Shown one piece after another: positions 25,246 through 34,184 of a stretch of 64,000 nucleotides of DNA (its first letter is position 1; each line of letters begins with the position of its first letter). Location of the stretch: contig OZ242384.1 of the NCBI GenBank assembly GCA_965208965.1, positions 186,001 to 250,000 on the forward strand, written 5' to 3'. Source of the DNA: Bin5 sp965208965 (GTDB taxonomy: Bacteria > Chloroflexota > Anaerolineae > Caldilineales > Caldilineaceae). The notes beneath the pieces are model-generated. The model was not told the DNA's origin, did no database searches, and worked only from the letters and a program-made list of their open reading frames with translations. Both the position numbers and the translations under genes were made by a program.

Positions 25246-26337
25246 TCAAGCCGCGTGGGCCCTCTCTTCTTCCTCCTGGGCCTGGCGCAGAAACTCCTGC
25301 ACCTTTACCGGTTGGCCGGTGTGGCTGCTCTCGATGGCGGCGAAGATCAGAGCAACCGACTGCAGGTTGGCCTCGACATTGGTCTCCATGGGAGGGCCGC
25401 CGTCCATCCAGTCCAGGAACTGAGCAATGAGCCACTCGTTTCTCCACTTGGGCTGCTCCATGAGCTGAATTTCCTCGCCCTGGCCTTCACGGCTGTACTG
25501 CTTTGGCTGGTAGGGGTAGCGCTCGATACGGCGGCAGTCCATGATCAGCGTCTCGTTTTCGCATTCGGCACGGAAGTACTCCTGCGACCAGCCGTTGAAA
25601 CCGCTTGCGTTGGTCTTGGCCCCCTCGTAGAAGGCACGCGTACCGTTCTCGAAAGTCATCATCACATGGCCCTGCGAGCCGGTGTTGTACTCACCCCAGG
25701 TCGGGTTCCAGGTCTGGGCGTAGATTGTGTCGCATTTTGAGTCGGCGAGGTCGGCGATGATGTCCAGATGATGGACCGACCCTTCGATCATCAGGGTCTC
25801 TTCCATGGTGTGGCGAAAGCTGGCGCCCCAGTCGCCGAAGTTGCGCAGGCCACAGGTAAAGCGGCAAATGATATAGTCGATGGTACCGACCCGGCCAGAA
25901 CGCAGTTCGCGGCGCAGGGTGGTCTTGTCCTGGTCGAAACGGTGGCTCATGGTCACGCCCATCTTCTTTCCTGCCCGCTTCACCTTGGCGGCGATGCGCA
26001 CGGAGCCTTCCAGCGTATCAGCGATCGGCTTTTCCGAGATGATGTGCATGTCGTGGGCGAGGGCGACGTCGACGACGGATTCGTGGAAGGCCGGAGGGAC
26101 GACAACGGTACAAAAGTCGGCCGGGTTTTCTTCGAAGGCGCGCCCGATGTCGGTGTAACACTTCTCGGGCGGCAGCCCCAGATGCTGCTGGGCGTTGACG
26201 AGGACGTCGGGGTTTACGTCGACGGCGGCAACCGGCTCGATGCGGCCGTCGGCGATGTTGGGGGGCAGGAAGCGGGAGCACCAGCCGTTGCCCTGGCCAC
26301 CGGTCCCCACCTGGATCATGCGGTACTTTTTGGTCAT
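25246..26337 (-). CDS. Gfo/Idh/MocA family oxidoreductase
   Basis: A 363-residue NAD(P)-dependent dehydrogenase. The N-terminal Rossmann motif is QVGTGGQGNGWC, with an acidic DVNPD after strand 2. ISEKPIAD carries the EKP motif of the family near residue 97. The C-terminal substrate domain has GSVHHLDIIADL, whose GSVHHLD resembles the catalytic GxxHxxD pattern. It probably oxidises or reduces a sugar, inositol or pseudo-oligosaccharide. It lies between UPF0261 and a cupin gene on the same strand, but spacing of over 200 bases on one side makes co-transcription uncertain. Confidence 0.9.
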   Translation of the reverse strand: MTKKYRMIQVGTGGQGNGWCSRFLPPNIADGRIEPVAAVDVNPDVLVNAQQHLGLPPEKCYTDIGRAFEENPADFCTVVVPPAFHESVVDVALAHDMHIISEKPIADTLEGSVRIAAKVKRAGKKMGVTMSHRFDQDKTTLRRELRSGRVGTIDYIICRFTCGLRNFGDWGASFRHTMEETLMIEGSVHHLDIIADLADSKCDTIYAQTWNPTWGEYNTGSQGHVMMTFENGTRAFYEGAKTNASGFNGWSQEYFRAECENETLIMDCRRIERYPYQPKQYSREGQGEEIQLMEQPKWRNEWLIAQFLDWMDGGPPMETNVEANLQSVALIFAAIESSHTGQPVKVQEFLRQAQEEEERAHAA

Positions 26338-26389
26338 TAGGAGAATCCTGTCTGCGTGGTCTATCCGTTACTGTCTGGATTCCTGGGCT

Positions 26390-26788
26390 TTAGCGCAATG
26401 AACTCCATGGCTCCTCTTCGAATACGTCAACCAGCGCGTAGCCTTCTTCGCCGATACACGGACCGAGGATGGCTAGCAGTTTGGCTGGGCTGCCGGAGTC
26501 GTTGAAGGAGGCGTGAATGACGTCGGCGGCGATGAAGGCGGAGTCACCGGTGGAGAGCAGTTGCTTCTCCTGCTCGATCCACTGCTCAATTGTCCCGTCA
26601 ATTACGTAGATGACCTCCTCCTGGTCCGGGTGCTTATGAAAGGCATGGCCCTGTCCGGTTTCAAGTGTAACTTCGATGACGACCAGATCACGAGCGGCGG
26701 TCGTGGCGGGGCGGCTGGCCCAACCCATTACGCCCCAATCCATCTGATCTCGCTCCATTGTTGAGGCGGTGATAAACTTACCTTTCAT
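26390..26788 (-). CDS. Cupin domain protein
   Basis: A 132-residue single-domain cupin. Motif 1 reads GHAFHKHPDQEEVIYVIDG (two His, one Glu metal ligands) and motif 2 is DSAFIAADVIHASFND with the fourth-ligand His. The ATG at 26788 fits an AGGAG eight bases upstream; the frame extends further upstream to 26947 but without similarity. It lies 52 bases upstream of the Gfo/Idh gene on the same strand. It probably binds a divalent metal and a small sugar-like or organic-acid ligand. Confidence 0.85.
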   Translation of the reverse strand: MKGKFITASTMERDQMDWGVMGWASRPATTAARDLVVIEVTLETGQGHAFHKHPDQEEVIYVIDGTIEQWIEQEKQLLSTGDSAFIAADVIHASFNDSGSPAKLLAILGPCIGEEGYALVDVFEEEPWSSLR

Positions 26789-26965
26789 TGTCATTGCTCC
26801 TGTGAGATGGACTCTTCGGGCGGCGGAGGCAGGAAGAGGCCGGCAGATGAGGTCGTTCCTGTTCGAAGGCTTGTCAACTGCGGTGGTTTTTCCCGTGCAA
26901 GTATACCATAGGGACAGCGCGGAGACATGAAACAGAGTCCTACACAATTGACTGGAGAACGAGAG

Positions 26966-27481
26966 ATGTCAACAGAACGAAGGGACCACTGGAAGGAAAA
27001 GCTGAGCGAATCCCGCGAGGCGCTGTTTGCGCTCCTCAACGACCTCTCGCCTGAACTGTGGCGGACGACGGTATTTGCCGAGGGCAACACGTGGACGGTG
27101 GCCACTGTTCTCGCGCATCTGGTCGAAAGCGAACGGGGCATGAGCATCCACGTTCACAAGATACGCAAGGGGGAAGCCACGATCCCGGATGATTTCGATC
27201 TGGAGCGCTGGAACGCCGGCCTGACCCGCCGAACCGGGGATATTTCGCCGGAAGAGCTGATGGCCAATGCAGCCGCCACGCGCGCGAAGACGCTGGAGGT
27301 GATGGACTCTCTCGAAGACGGTGAATGGGCGCTGACCGGCCGGCACGCGTCACGGGGAATGATCACGGTGGACCAGTACTATGAGACGATCCATGCCCAT
27401 GAAGTGGGCCATCTAGAGGATATTCGCGCTGCGCTCTGCGAGCGAAAACTGGGATGGTCCATCGCCGTTCAGAACAGATAA
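26966..27481 (+). CDS. DinB/YfiT-like metalloprotein
   Basis: A 171-residue four-helix-bundle protein of the DinB superfamily. The metal-binding His positions are suggested by LAHLVESE (about residue 49) and the C-terminal HAHEVGHLEDI (about residues 148-156). WTVATVLAHL is the typical helix-2 pattern. The ATG at 26966 has TGGAGA seven bases upstream and replaces an earlier in-frame start at 26927. These proteins often bind Zn or Ni and may transfer thiols such as bacillithiol or mycothiol; the substrate is unknown. It is divergent from the cupin gene. Confidence 0.85.
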   Translation: MSTERRDHWKEKLSESREALFALLNDLSPELWRTTVFAEGNTWTVATVLAHLVESERGMSIHVHKIRKGEATIPDDFDLERWNAGLTRRTGDISPEELMANAAATRAKTLEVMDSLEDGEWALTGRHASRGMITVDQYYETIHAHEVGHLEDIRAALCERKLGWSIAVQNR

Positions 27482-27641
27482 AATCCAAGTCGAGAGGCAT
27501 TTGAAATGGTAGTCGAACTCGCCAAGAACCCTTCTCAAAGAATCTGTTCTAGAGGATGGAATTCTAGTTGGTTGGTGTTTTAGTTCCAATCGATTCGCCA
27601 AAGAGTTCAATAGATATGTTCGATTGTCTTGAGGCGATATA

Positions 27642-27923
27642 ATGATTCAAAGTTTCAGGCAACGGAAGACCGAAAGGTTTTTCGGTGGTCAGCGTGTTCG
27701 GGAATTTGAGGGCTTCGCTGACCAAGCTGTCCGTCGGTTGACAGTGCTTGACAGTGCGGAGTCACTCAAAGACTTGGCGAGTTTACCCAGTAACCGATTG
27801 GAGGCGCTGATGGGAGATCGGGCTGGCGAGTTTAGTATAAGGATCAATCGTCAGTGGCGAATCTGCTTCCGCTGGGGAGAACACGGACCTTACGACGTAG
27901 AGATCGTCGACTACCATCGTTAA
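27642..27923 (+). CDS. higB: HigB-type RelE-superfamily toxin
   Basis: A 93-residue protein of the plasmid-maintenance killer (HigB) family, beginning IQSFRQRKTERFFGG. It has RRLTVLDSAESLKDLASLP and ends RINRQWRICFRWG plus VEIVDYH, the usual catalytic Arg/His-rich end. Members cleave mRNA in translating ribosomes. The gene precedes its antitoxin, as usual for higBA, with only 11 bases between stop and start. A TTCTAG element repeated at 27547 and 27560 in the upstream region may be part of an operator. Confidence 0.92.
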   Translation: MIQSFRQRKTERFFGGQRVREFEGFADQAVRRLTVLDSAESLKDLASLPSNRLEALMGDRAGEFSIRINRQWRICFRWGEHGPYDVEIVDYHR

Positions 27924-27934
27924 GGAGCGCATGA

Positions 27935-28228
27935 ATGAGTGTAACTAACGGTATGCGACCTGTACATCCCGGCGAAATCCTGGGGGAAGAGCTGGCAGAG
28001 CTTGGCTTAACGGCTGAAGCGCTTGCGAGCGCACTGGCTGTCCCGGGAGACCGAATCACAGCAATCCTGCATGGAAAATGCGGGATTTCAGCCGATACGG
28101 CGCTTCGACTTTCCAGATACTTTGGAACCACGCCACAACTCTGGTTGAATCTGCAAAAGACCTTTGAACTTCGAGTGGCTGAGATAGAATCAGGTAATGA
28201 GATTTCCGAAAGCGTGAGACCGAGATAG
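27935..28228 (+). CDS. higA: HigA-type XRE antitoxin
   Basis: A 97-residue helix-turn-helix protein. MRPVHPGEILGEELAELGL is the hallmark HigA N-terminus, followed by the HTH (LASALAVPGDRITAILHGK) and RYFGTTPQLWLNLQ. It neutralises HigB and represses the higBA promoter. The ATG at 27935 has AGGAG seven bases upstream; an alternative ATG at 27931 is too close. Confidence 0.94.
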   Translation: MSVTNGMRPVHPGEILGEELAELGLTAEALASALAVPGDRITAILHGKCGISADTALRLSRYFGTTPQLWLNLQKTFELRVAEIESGNEISESVRPR

Positions 28229-28316
28229 ACGACAAGGGCTGCCGGTCCAAGCGCGACGTTGGTCGCTTGAGAGCGTATCGAGTTTAGCCAGTCCGAATAC
28301 AGTCAAGATTCAAGTC

Positions 28317-29474
28317 TTAGCTGGAGTAACGCGCCACCGCTGCCTCATCGATCTCGACGCCCAGGCCCGGTTCTTGGGGCGCGGCAAAGCGGCCATCCTG
28401 CGGGATCGGGTAGGAGTGAGCTATGCTCCCCTTCCAGGCGAGAGACTCGTGGCCGTGCTCCATTATTTGGAAATTAGGGATCGCCAGCGAGTAGTGAATC
28501 GTTGCGGCCACGGACAGGATGCCGCCGCCGCCCACGTGAGGGGCAATGGGCAGGTTGAAGCTATCGCAGAGTGCGGCGATGCGCTTGCCCTCGGAGAGGC
28601 CGGTACGGGCGACGTCGGGCATGGCGACGTCGAAGCCGCGCAGCGCGATCCAGTCGCGCCACTCCCAGACGGTGCGCAGCCACTCGCCGGTGGCCACCTG
28701 CATTGAGAGAGCGCGGGCGATCTCGGCCTGGCCTCTGATGTCCTCGGGCTGGCAGGGCGCTTCGAGCCAGCGCACGCCCAGCACCTCTAAACCCCGGCCC
28801 AATTCGATGGCCTCCGATACGTCGCGCGTGCCGTGCACATCTACCAGCAATTCGATCTCCGGCCCCACCGCTTTTCGCACTGCCTCTGCGACAGCCAGAA
28901 TCTGCAGATTGGGCATGCGCAGGTGTAGCTTCAGAGAACGGTAACCCGCGTCGATGAGGAAATTGGCTTGGTCGACGGCGGCGTTCGGCTCTGTCCCGCC
29001 CATACCGGCGTAGACCTGCACGTCGGGGCGAAAGGCGCCGCCAAGGAGCTTATAGGCAGGTTTGTTCAGGGCTTTGCCCAGCAGGTCGTAGAGGGCTAGG
29101 TCGACGGCGGCCAGTGCATCGACGTAGAAGCCGGTCACGTGTCCGCGCTCGCGCATGGCGCTGTACAGGCGGTACCAGATATACTCCACGTCGAAGGGGT
29201 CTCTGCCCAAAACCAGAGGCGCACACAACTCCTCCACAATGGCGGCGGTGGCGCGAGGGGCAACGGGGGCCTGCCCTTCTCCCCAACCGACCAGACCGTC
29301 GTCGGTCTCCAGGCGCACAAGGCAGGTCTCGTGGTTGCGGGAGTAGATCGAAGTCCAGGCATCGGCAGCGATCGTGTAGTCGCCATATGCCTCGACCTGG
29401 TCATTGTCTGATTTCGATTCTGCCCCTGAAGGGGGAATCTTGATCGCATAGGCTTGGATCGACGAAATTCGCAT
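28317..29474 (-). CDS. Enolase-superfamily dehydratase/racemase (mandelate racemase-like)
   Basis: A 385-residue enolase-superfamily protein. The C-terminal barrel supplies the three metal ligands: Asp in VDVHGT, Glu in LEAPCQPED and Glu in ATGEWLR. KLHLRMP carries the general base region (Lys in the KxK-like position replaced by a KLH pattern) and a later PHVGGGG gives the His. It probably dehydrates a sugar acid. The ATG at 29474 is preferred for its GGAGG. It is a single gene convergent with higA. Confidence 0.88.
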   Translation of the reverse strand: MRISSIQAYAIKIPPSGAESKSDNDQVEAYGDYTIAADAWTSIYSRNHETCLVRLETDDGLVGWGEGQAPVAPRATAAIVEELCAPLVLGRDPFDVEYIWYRLYSAMRERGHVTGFYVDALAAVDLALYDLLGKALNKPAYKLLGGAFRPDVQVYAGMGGTEPNAAVDQANFLIDAGYRSLKLHLRMPNLQILAVAEAVRKAVGPEIELLVDVHGTRDVSEAIELGRGLEVLGVRWLEAPCQPEDIRGQAEIARALSMQVATGEWLRTVWEWRDWIALRGFDVAMPDVARTGLSEGKRIAALCDSFNLPIAPHVGGGGILSVAATIHYSLAIPNFQIMEHGHESLAWKGSIAHSYPIPQDGRFAAPQEPGLGVEIDEAAVARYSS

Positions 29475-29619
29475 TGATTCCTCCGTTGGCATGGGCCGCG
29501 ATCTTTCCGATCTGCCGTTAAGATTTCATTCGCTATAGTGTATCGGCCCTACCGCCTAAGTGGGACCTCGTTCAGCACTATACGCGTCTCAGTTTCAGCA
29601 GACAAGAAAAGCCTCCGTA

Positions 29620-30171
29620 ATGGCCGCGCATCCTCAAAACCAGTACGCTTCGGTTGGGAGAAGAGTTCTCAGCTACTGCGCAGAGGTCATTCTACTTTTT
29701 GCCTGCGTCTTGCTTTTTCAGGGTTTGCTCGTTGTGCTGCGGCTGAATCCGTTGGTCAATAGTGTACTGAGCGGATCCGGTCTGTCAAAAGGCGTCTACC
29801 ATCTGTGGTTGCTGGGGACAGTCGATCTGCCGCTCGTCATCTATTACGCGGGGACGCTGGCATCTTCTGCACAGGCAACGCTGCTGATGCGCAGGTTTGG
29901 TTTGCGGCTGGAGTCTGTAAGCGGGAAGCCCGTGGGCTTCCGGCGTGCGCTGGTACGTACTGCAGTTATGCTGATCCCGTTTGAAGTAAATCACTTCTTT
30001 CTGGTGTGGGCCAATACGCCAGAAGGGGTACCCAACCAGCTCTCGCTCCAGTACGCGGTAGTTGGCGCATTTATTTTGGCTTACGTGTTTACCGCGGCGT
30101 GGTCGCAGAGACGGCAGAGCGTCCATGACTGGGTCGCGGGCACGGTGGTAGTCAGTACGCGACACGTGTAG
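29620..30171 (+). CDS. RDD family membrane protein
   Basis: A 183-residue protein with about four hydrophobic helices. RDD hallmarks are an N-terminal SVGRRVLSYCAEV helix start, a middle QATLLMRRFGLRLESVSGK segment, GFRRALVRTA and the C-terminal RRQSVHDWVAGTVVV. Function of RDD proteins is mostly unknown; some act as ion antiporters. The ATG at 29620 was chosen over 29560, which lacks a ribosome-binding site. Confidence 0.8.
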   Translation: MAAHPQNQYASVGRRVLSYCAEVILLFACVLLFQGLLVVLRLNPLVNSVLSGSGLSKGVYHLWLLGTVDLPLVIYYAGTLASSAQATLLMRRFGLRLESVSGKPVGFRRALVRTAVMLIPFEVNHFFLVWANTPEGVPNQLSLQYAVVGAFILAYVFTAAWSQRRQSVHDWVAGTVVVSTRHV

Positions 30172-30210
30172 AATTCCCCAAGACGAGTGCAATAGTGGGA
30201 TTGGCGTTGC

Positions 30211-30239
30211 TTGCCCTTATTTTTGCGGTGCGCTATAAT
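30211..30239 (+). promoter_or_regulatory. Promoter for the cox operon
   Basis: -35 TTGCCC (30211-30216) and perfect -10 TATAAT (30234-30239), 17 bases apart. It leaves a leader of about 200 bases before coxG. A second TTGACA at 30334-30339 is followed 17 bases later by a weak TTTATC. I see no known molybdenum-cofactor riboswitch pattern in the leader. Confidence 0.65.
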
Positions 30240-30443
30240 CTGGCGAACTACAACCGGAACGGAATCTCATAATCCTCATCTCCGTGCCGGGGCCCAGGTC
30301 TGCGACATTTTCGGCATTGTTTCATAACCGATTTTGACAAGAGTTCGACGGACGGGTTTATCACTCCACTCACACTTCTGAACCTCTAAAACTGCGAATC
30401 TTCGATTATGAGAAGGCAATAGCAAGAAAGAGCACTGATAAAC

Positions 30444-31202
30444 ATGGTCAAATTGGCGGGCACACACAGTTTTGACGCTCCCAAAAGCGAGGTATGGGAA
30501 GCGCTGTTGGATCCCGACGTGCTTTCGCGGATTCTGCCTGGCTGCAAAAAGCTGGACAAGACCGCAGACAATGAATTCAGCGGCGAGATCAGCATTCGCG
30601 TGGGGCCTGTGCAGGGCAGTTTCAACGGCAAGGTCACGCTGGATGACATCGATCCCCCCAATGGGTACCGCATGGAGATCGCGGGCCAGGGTCGGCCCGG
30701 TTATGTCAAGGGCGTGGGAACGCTGCGTCTGGAGGGCGACGGCCCGACAACCCTGCATTACGACGGTGATGCTCAGCTGAGCGGGCGCATCGCCAGTGTG
30801 GGTCAGCGTCTGGTTGACAGCACGGCGCGTTCGCTTACCCGGCAGGGGTTGCAGTCGCTGGAAAACATCATCGCTGCCCGCCTTCAGCCGGCGCCGGCTG
30901 ATGTTGAAGCGGGGGATGCTGGGGCGGCGCCTTCGAACGGCACGCAAGCCGCCACCGAAACGGGTGCTGCACCCGCCGCGCGTGGTCCGGCTCCGTCGGA
31001 AAGTTCCGCTGGTGCAGCTGCACAGCCTGAAGCGGCAACACCCTCGACAATGGAAGTAGGTATCAACGTGGCCAAAGATGTAGCCGCAGACCTTGCCAAA
31101 GAGATACAGAACAACGGCAACACTCGCAAGGTCCTCTACATCCTGGCCGGTTTCGCCGCCTTGGTTTGGATGTGGCGGCAACTATTCGGCAAAGCCAAAT
31201 AG
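30444..31202 (+). CDS. coxG: CoxG-type SRPBCC protein with C-terminal membrane anchor
   Basis: A 252-residue protein. Residues 1-150 form an SRPBCC (START-like) domain beginning VKLAGTHSFDAPKSEVWEAL with PGCKKLDK and YVKGVGTLRLEG. This is the CoxG/carbon-monoxide dehydrogenase subunit G family. An Ala/Pro-rich linker (about 155-205) and one hydrophobic helix (VLYILAGFAALVW) follow at the C-terminus. CoxG is linked to membrane association and quinone coupling of CO dehydrogenase. It is the first gene of the operon, 39 bases before coxS. Confidence 0.88.
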   Translation: MVKLAGTHSFDAPKSEVWEALLDPDVLSRILPGCKKLDKTADNEFSGEISIRVGPVQGSFNGKVTLDDIDPPNGYRMEIAGQGRPGYVKGVGTLRLEGDGPTTLHYDGDAQLSGRIASVGQRLVDSTARSLTRQGLQSLENIIAARLQPAPADVEAGDAGAAPSNGTQAATETGAAPAARGPAPSESSAGAAAQPEAATPSTMEVGINVAKDVAADLAKEIQNNGNTRKVLYILAGFAALVWMWRQLFGKAK

Positions 31203-31241
31203 ACCGGATTTCTACAGAGCTCACAAAGAGGAGGAAGCTCT

Positions 31242-31709
31242 ATGGGTATATCCATCGAATTGGAGGTCAATGGCGCAAGCGTCAGTAAGGAGGTTGAGCC
31301 AAGGCTGCTTCTTGCGCATCTTCTGCGCGAGGAACTGGGCCTGACTGGCACAAAGATCGGCTGTGACACGAGCCAGTGCGGCTCTTGCACGATCCTGCTC
31401 GATGGGCAGGCGGTCAAGTCTTGCACCGTGCTGGCGGTCCAGGCAGACGGCAGCGACATCACAACGATCGAGGGCTTGGCCAACGGGGAGTATCATCCAT
31501 TGCAACAGGCCTTTTGGGACAACCATGGGCTGCAATGCGGTTTCTGCACCCCGGGCATGATTATTTCCTGCGTCGACCTGCTGGGCACGAACCCACAGCC
31601 AAGCGAGGATGAGATTCGCCATGGTCTGGAGGGGAATCTGTGCCGCTGTACCGGTTACCACAATATCGTGCGTGCGGTGCAGGATGCCGCCGAGACGATG
31701 AACGGCTAA
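31242..31709 (+). CDS. coxS: Molybdenum hydroxylase [2Fe-2S] small subunit (CoxS-like)
   Basis: A 155-residue protein with two [2Fe-2S] clusters. The plant-ferredoxin-like site is GCDTSQCGSC plus a later Cys, and the helical site is CGFCTPG with CRCTGY. It passes electrons from the molybdenum subunit to the FAD subunit. GGAGG precedes the ATG, and coxL follows 15 bases downstream. Confidence 0.95.
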   Translation: MGISIELEVNGASVSKEVEPRLLLAHLLREELGLTGTKIGCDTSQCGSCTILLDGQAVKSCTVLAVQADGSDITTIEGLANGEYHPLQQAFWDNHGLQCGFCTPGMIISCVDLLGTNPQPSEDEIRHGLEGNLCRCTGYHNIVRAVQDAAETMNG

Positions 31710-31724
31710 AGGAGGAACCAGAAT

Positions 31725-34085
31725 ATGGCAGGTGAAAGCAACGGTGCGGGTGTATTCGGTTCATCCATCCGCCGAAGAGAGGACCCTGAGCTGATTACCG
31801 GGCAGGCAAAGTACACCGACGATCTGCAGTTGCCCAACACGGCCCACTGCACGATTTTGCGGAGCGACTATGCCCACGCCAAGATCAACAGCATCGACAC
31901 CAGCGCAGCCGAGGCATTGGACGGCGTAATTGCAGTCTACACGGCCGCAGATATTGCAGATAGCGGCGTCCCGGGCGGCATCCCCGTCGGCTGGCTGCTG
32001 CCTGACATGGTAATTCCCGAACATTTCATGCTGGCGAAGGATACAACGCGCTATGTCGGTGACGGCGTGGCGATCGTGGTCGCTGAGGACCAGTACACGG
32101 CCCACGACGCGCTCGAGCTGATTTACGTGGACTACGATCCGCGCGATGGGATAGCCGACCCGAAGAAGGCCACCGAAGACGGAGCGCCGCTTGTTCATGA
32201 CGAGGCGCCAAACAACATCGCCTTCGACTGGGAGATCGGCGACAAGGAGATGACGGACGCCGCCTTTGCCAACGCTGCGCACGTCGCCAGCCTGGACATC
32301 GTCAACAATCGCCTGATTCCCAACGCGATGGAGCCGCGCTCAGCGCTGGCCGACTACAACAGCATCACCGGCGAGCTGGTGCTCTACATGACGACCCAGA
32401 ATCCCCACATCCACCGGCTGCTGATGAGCCTGGCCTCGCTGGGCCTGCCGGAGCACAAGATCCGGGTGATCGCGCCCGAGGTTGGCGGCGGATTCGGCAG
32501 CAAGATCCATCACTACGCCGATGAGGCGATCGCCTCGTGGGCCTCGATGCAGCTCGGCCGCCCGGTCAAGTGGACGGCGACGCGCACAGAGACCTACCTG
32601 ACCGACGCGCACGGCCGCGACCACGTGACGCGTGCCGAGATGGCGGTGGACGCGAACGGCAAGTTTCTCGGTCTGCGGGTCGACACCTACGCGGCCATGG
32701 GCGCCTATCTGTCCACATTTGCGCCGGCAGTACCTACCTATCTGTACGGCACACTGATGTCGGGCGAATATGATCTGCCGGCAATCCACTGCCACGTTTA
32801 CGGCGTGTTCACGCATACCGTCCCTGTAGACGCTTATCGCGGCGCGGGCCGGCCCGAGGCGACGTTTGTGGTCGAACGAATCGTGGACGAGGCGGCGCGT
32901 GTTACAGGCATCGATCCGGCCGAGATTCGCCGCCGCAATTTCGTTGCGCCGGATAACTTCCCGTTCCAGACGCAGGTTGCGCTTGCGTATGACAGCGGCA
33001 ACTATGAAGGCGCACTGGACAAGGCGCTGGAGACGATCGGATACGACGACTTCCGCAAAGAGCAGGCAGCAGCCAGAGAACAGGGCAAGTACCTGGGCAT
33101 CGGCCTTTCAACCTACATCGAAGCCTGCGGCCTGGCGCCTTCAGCAGTAGTCGGATCGCTTGGCGCGCAAGCCGGTCAGTGGGAGAGCGCAGTAGTGCGC
33201 GTTCACGCTACCGGCAAGGTGACGGTGTACAGCGGCTGTTCCGGTCACGGTCAGGGCCACGAGACCACCTACGCGCAGATCGTTGCCAGCGCGCTGGGCG
33301 TACCGTACGAAGACATCGACGTGATCGAAGGCGATTCAGGCGTCATGCCTCATGGTTGGGGGACATATGGCAGCCGCAGCGCGGCGACGGGCGGCAGCGC
33401 GATCGCTTCCGCAGCCGAGAAGGTTGTTGACAAGGCAAAGACCATCGCGGCCCACCTGCTTGAAGCCGCCGAAGAGGACCTTGAGTTCGAAGATGGAAAC
33501 TTCTTTGTCAAGGGCTCGCCGGACCAGGCGCAGTCGCTGCCCGATGTCGCTTTGCAGGCGTATCTCGCCCACAATCTGCCCAAGGGGATCGAGCCGGCGC
33601 TTGAAGCGACCAGCTTCTACGATCCTGAGAACTTCGTGTTCCCGTTTGGCACGCACATCGCGGTCGTCGAGGTCTGCGCCAATACCGGCCATGTCGAACT
33701 TCAACGGTATCTGGCGGTTGACGACGTGGGCAAGGTCATCAATCCGATGATTGTGGATGGACAGGTTCACGGCGGCATCGCGCAGGGTGTCGGGCAGTCT
33801 CTCTATGAGACCGCCGTTTACGACGACGGCGCCAATCTGCTCAGTGGCACGATGCTGGACTATGCGGTGCCCAAGGCCCACTTCCTGCCCTCCTTCGAAA
33901 CCGACCGTACGGTGACACCTTGCCCCCACAACCCGCTGGGCGTCAAAGGTGTCGGCGAAGCGGGCACAATCGCCTCTCCGGCAGCCGTGGTCAACGCGGT
34001 TGTTGACGCGCTTTCGCCTTTCGGCGTGGCGCACATCGATATGCCGGTGACGTCGGAAAAGGTCTGGAACGCGATAAACAACTAG
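31725..34085 (+). CDS. coxL: Molybdenum hydroxylase large subunit, form II CoxL-type
   Basis: A 786-residue molybdopterin-binding subunit of the xanthine dehydrogenase family. GSSIRRREDPELITGQAKYTDD begins it; VGGGFGSK and GVGEAGTIA are further cofactor motifs. The active-site signature is AYRGAGR at residues 370-376, which marks form II CoxL. Form I carbon monoxide dehydrogenases have AYRCSFR with a Cys that ligates Cu, which is absent here. Form II enzymes may have another substrate. It is part of a G-S-L-M order; coxM follows 99 bases downstream. Confidence 0.94.
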   Translation: MAGESNGAGVFGSSIRRREDPELITGQAKYTDDLQLPNTAHCTILRSDYAHAKINSIDTSAAEALDGVIAVYTAADIADSGVPGGIPVGWLLPDMVIPEHFMLAKDTTRYVGDGVAIVVAEDQYTAHDALELIYVDYDPRDGIADPKKATEDGAPLVHDEAPNNIAFDWEIGDKEMTDAAFANAAHVASLDIVNNRLIPNAMEPRSALADYNSITGELVLYMTTQNPHIHRLLMSLASLGLPEHKIRVIAPEVGGGFGSKIHHYADEAIASWASMQLGRPVKWTATRTETYLTDAHGRDHVTRAEMAVDANGKFLGLRVDTYAAMGAYLSTFAPAVPTYLYGTLMSGEYDLPAIHCHVYGVFTHTVPVDAYRGAGRPEATFVVERIVDEAARVTGIDPAEIRRRNFVAPDNFPFQTQVALAYDSGNYEGALDKALETIGYDDFRKEQAAAREQGKYLGIGLSTYIEACGLAPSAVVGSLGAQAGQWESAVVRVHATGKVTVYSGCSGHGQGHETTYAQIVASALGVPYEDIDVIEGDSGVMPHGWGTYGSRSAATGGSAIASAAEKVVDKAKTIAAHLLEAAEEDLEFEDGNFFVKGSPDQAQSLPDVALQAYLAHNLPKGIEPALEATSFYDPENFVFPFGTHIAVVEVCANTGHVELQRYLAVDDVGKVINPMIVDGQVHGGIAQGVGQSLYETAVYDDGANLLSGTMLDYAVPKAHFLPSFETDRTVTPCPHNPLGVKGVGEAGTIASPAAVVNAVVDALSPFGVAHIDMPVTSEKVWNAINN

Positions 34086-34184
34086 AGTTTTTAGTTTCTG
34101 GCTTTGGTTTTTGGTTGTAAGTCGTTCGCACGCCTATCAATGCGAAAAACTGAAGACTAAGAGCTCAAAACTAAGGAGAACCGA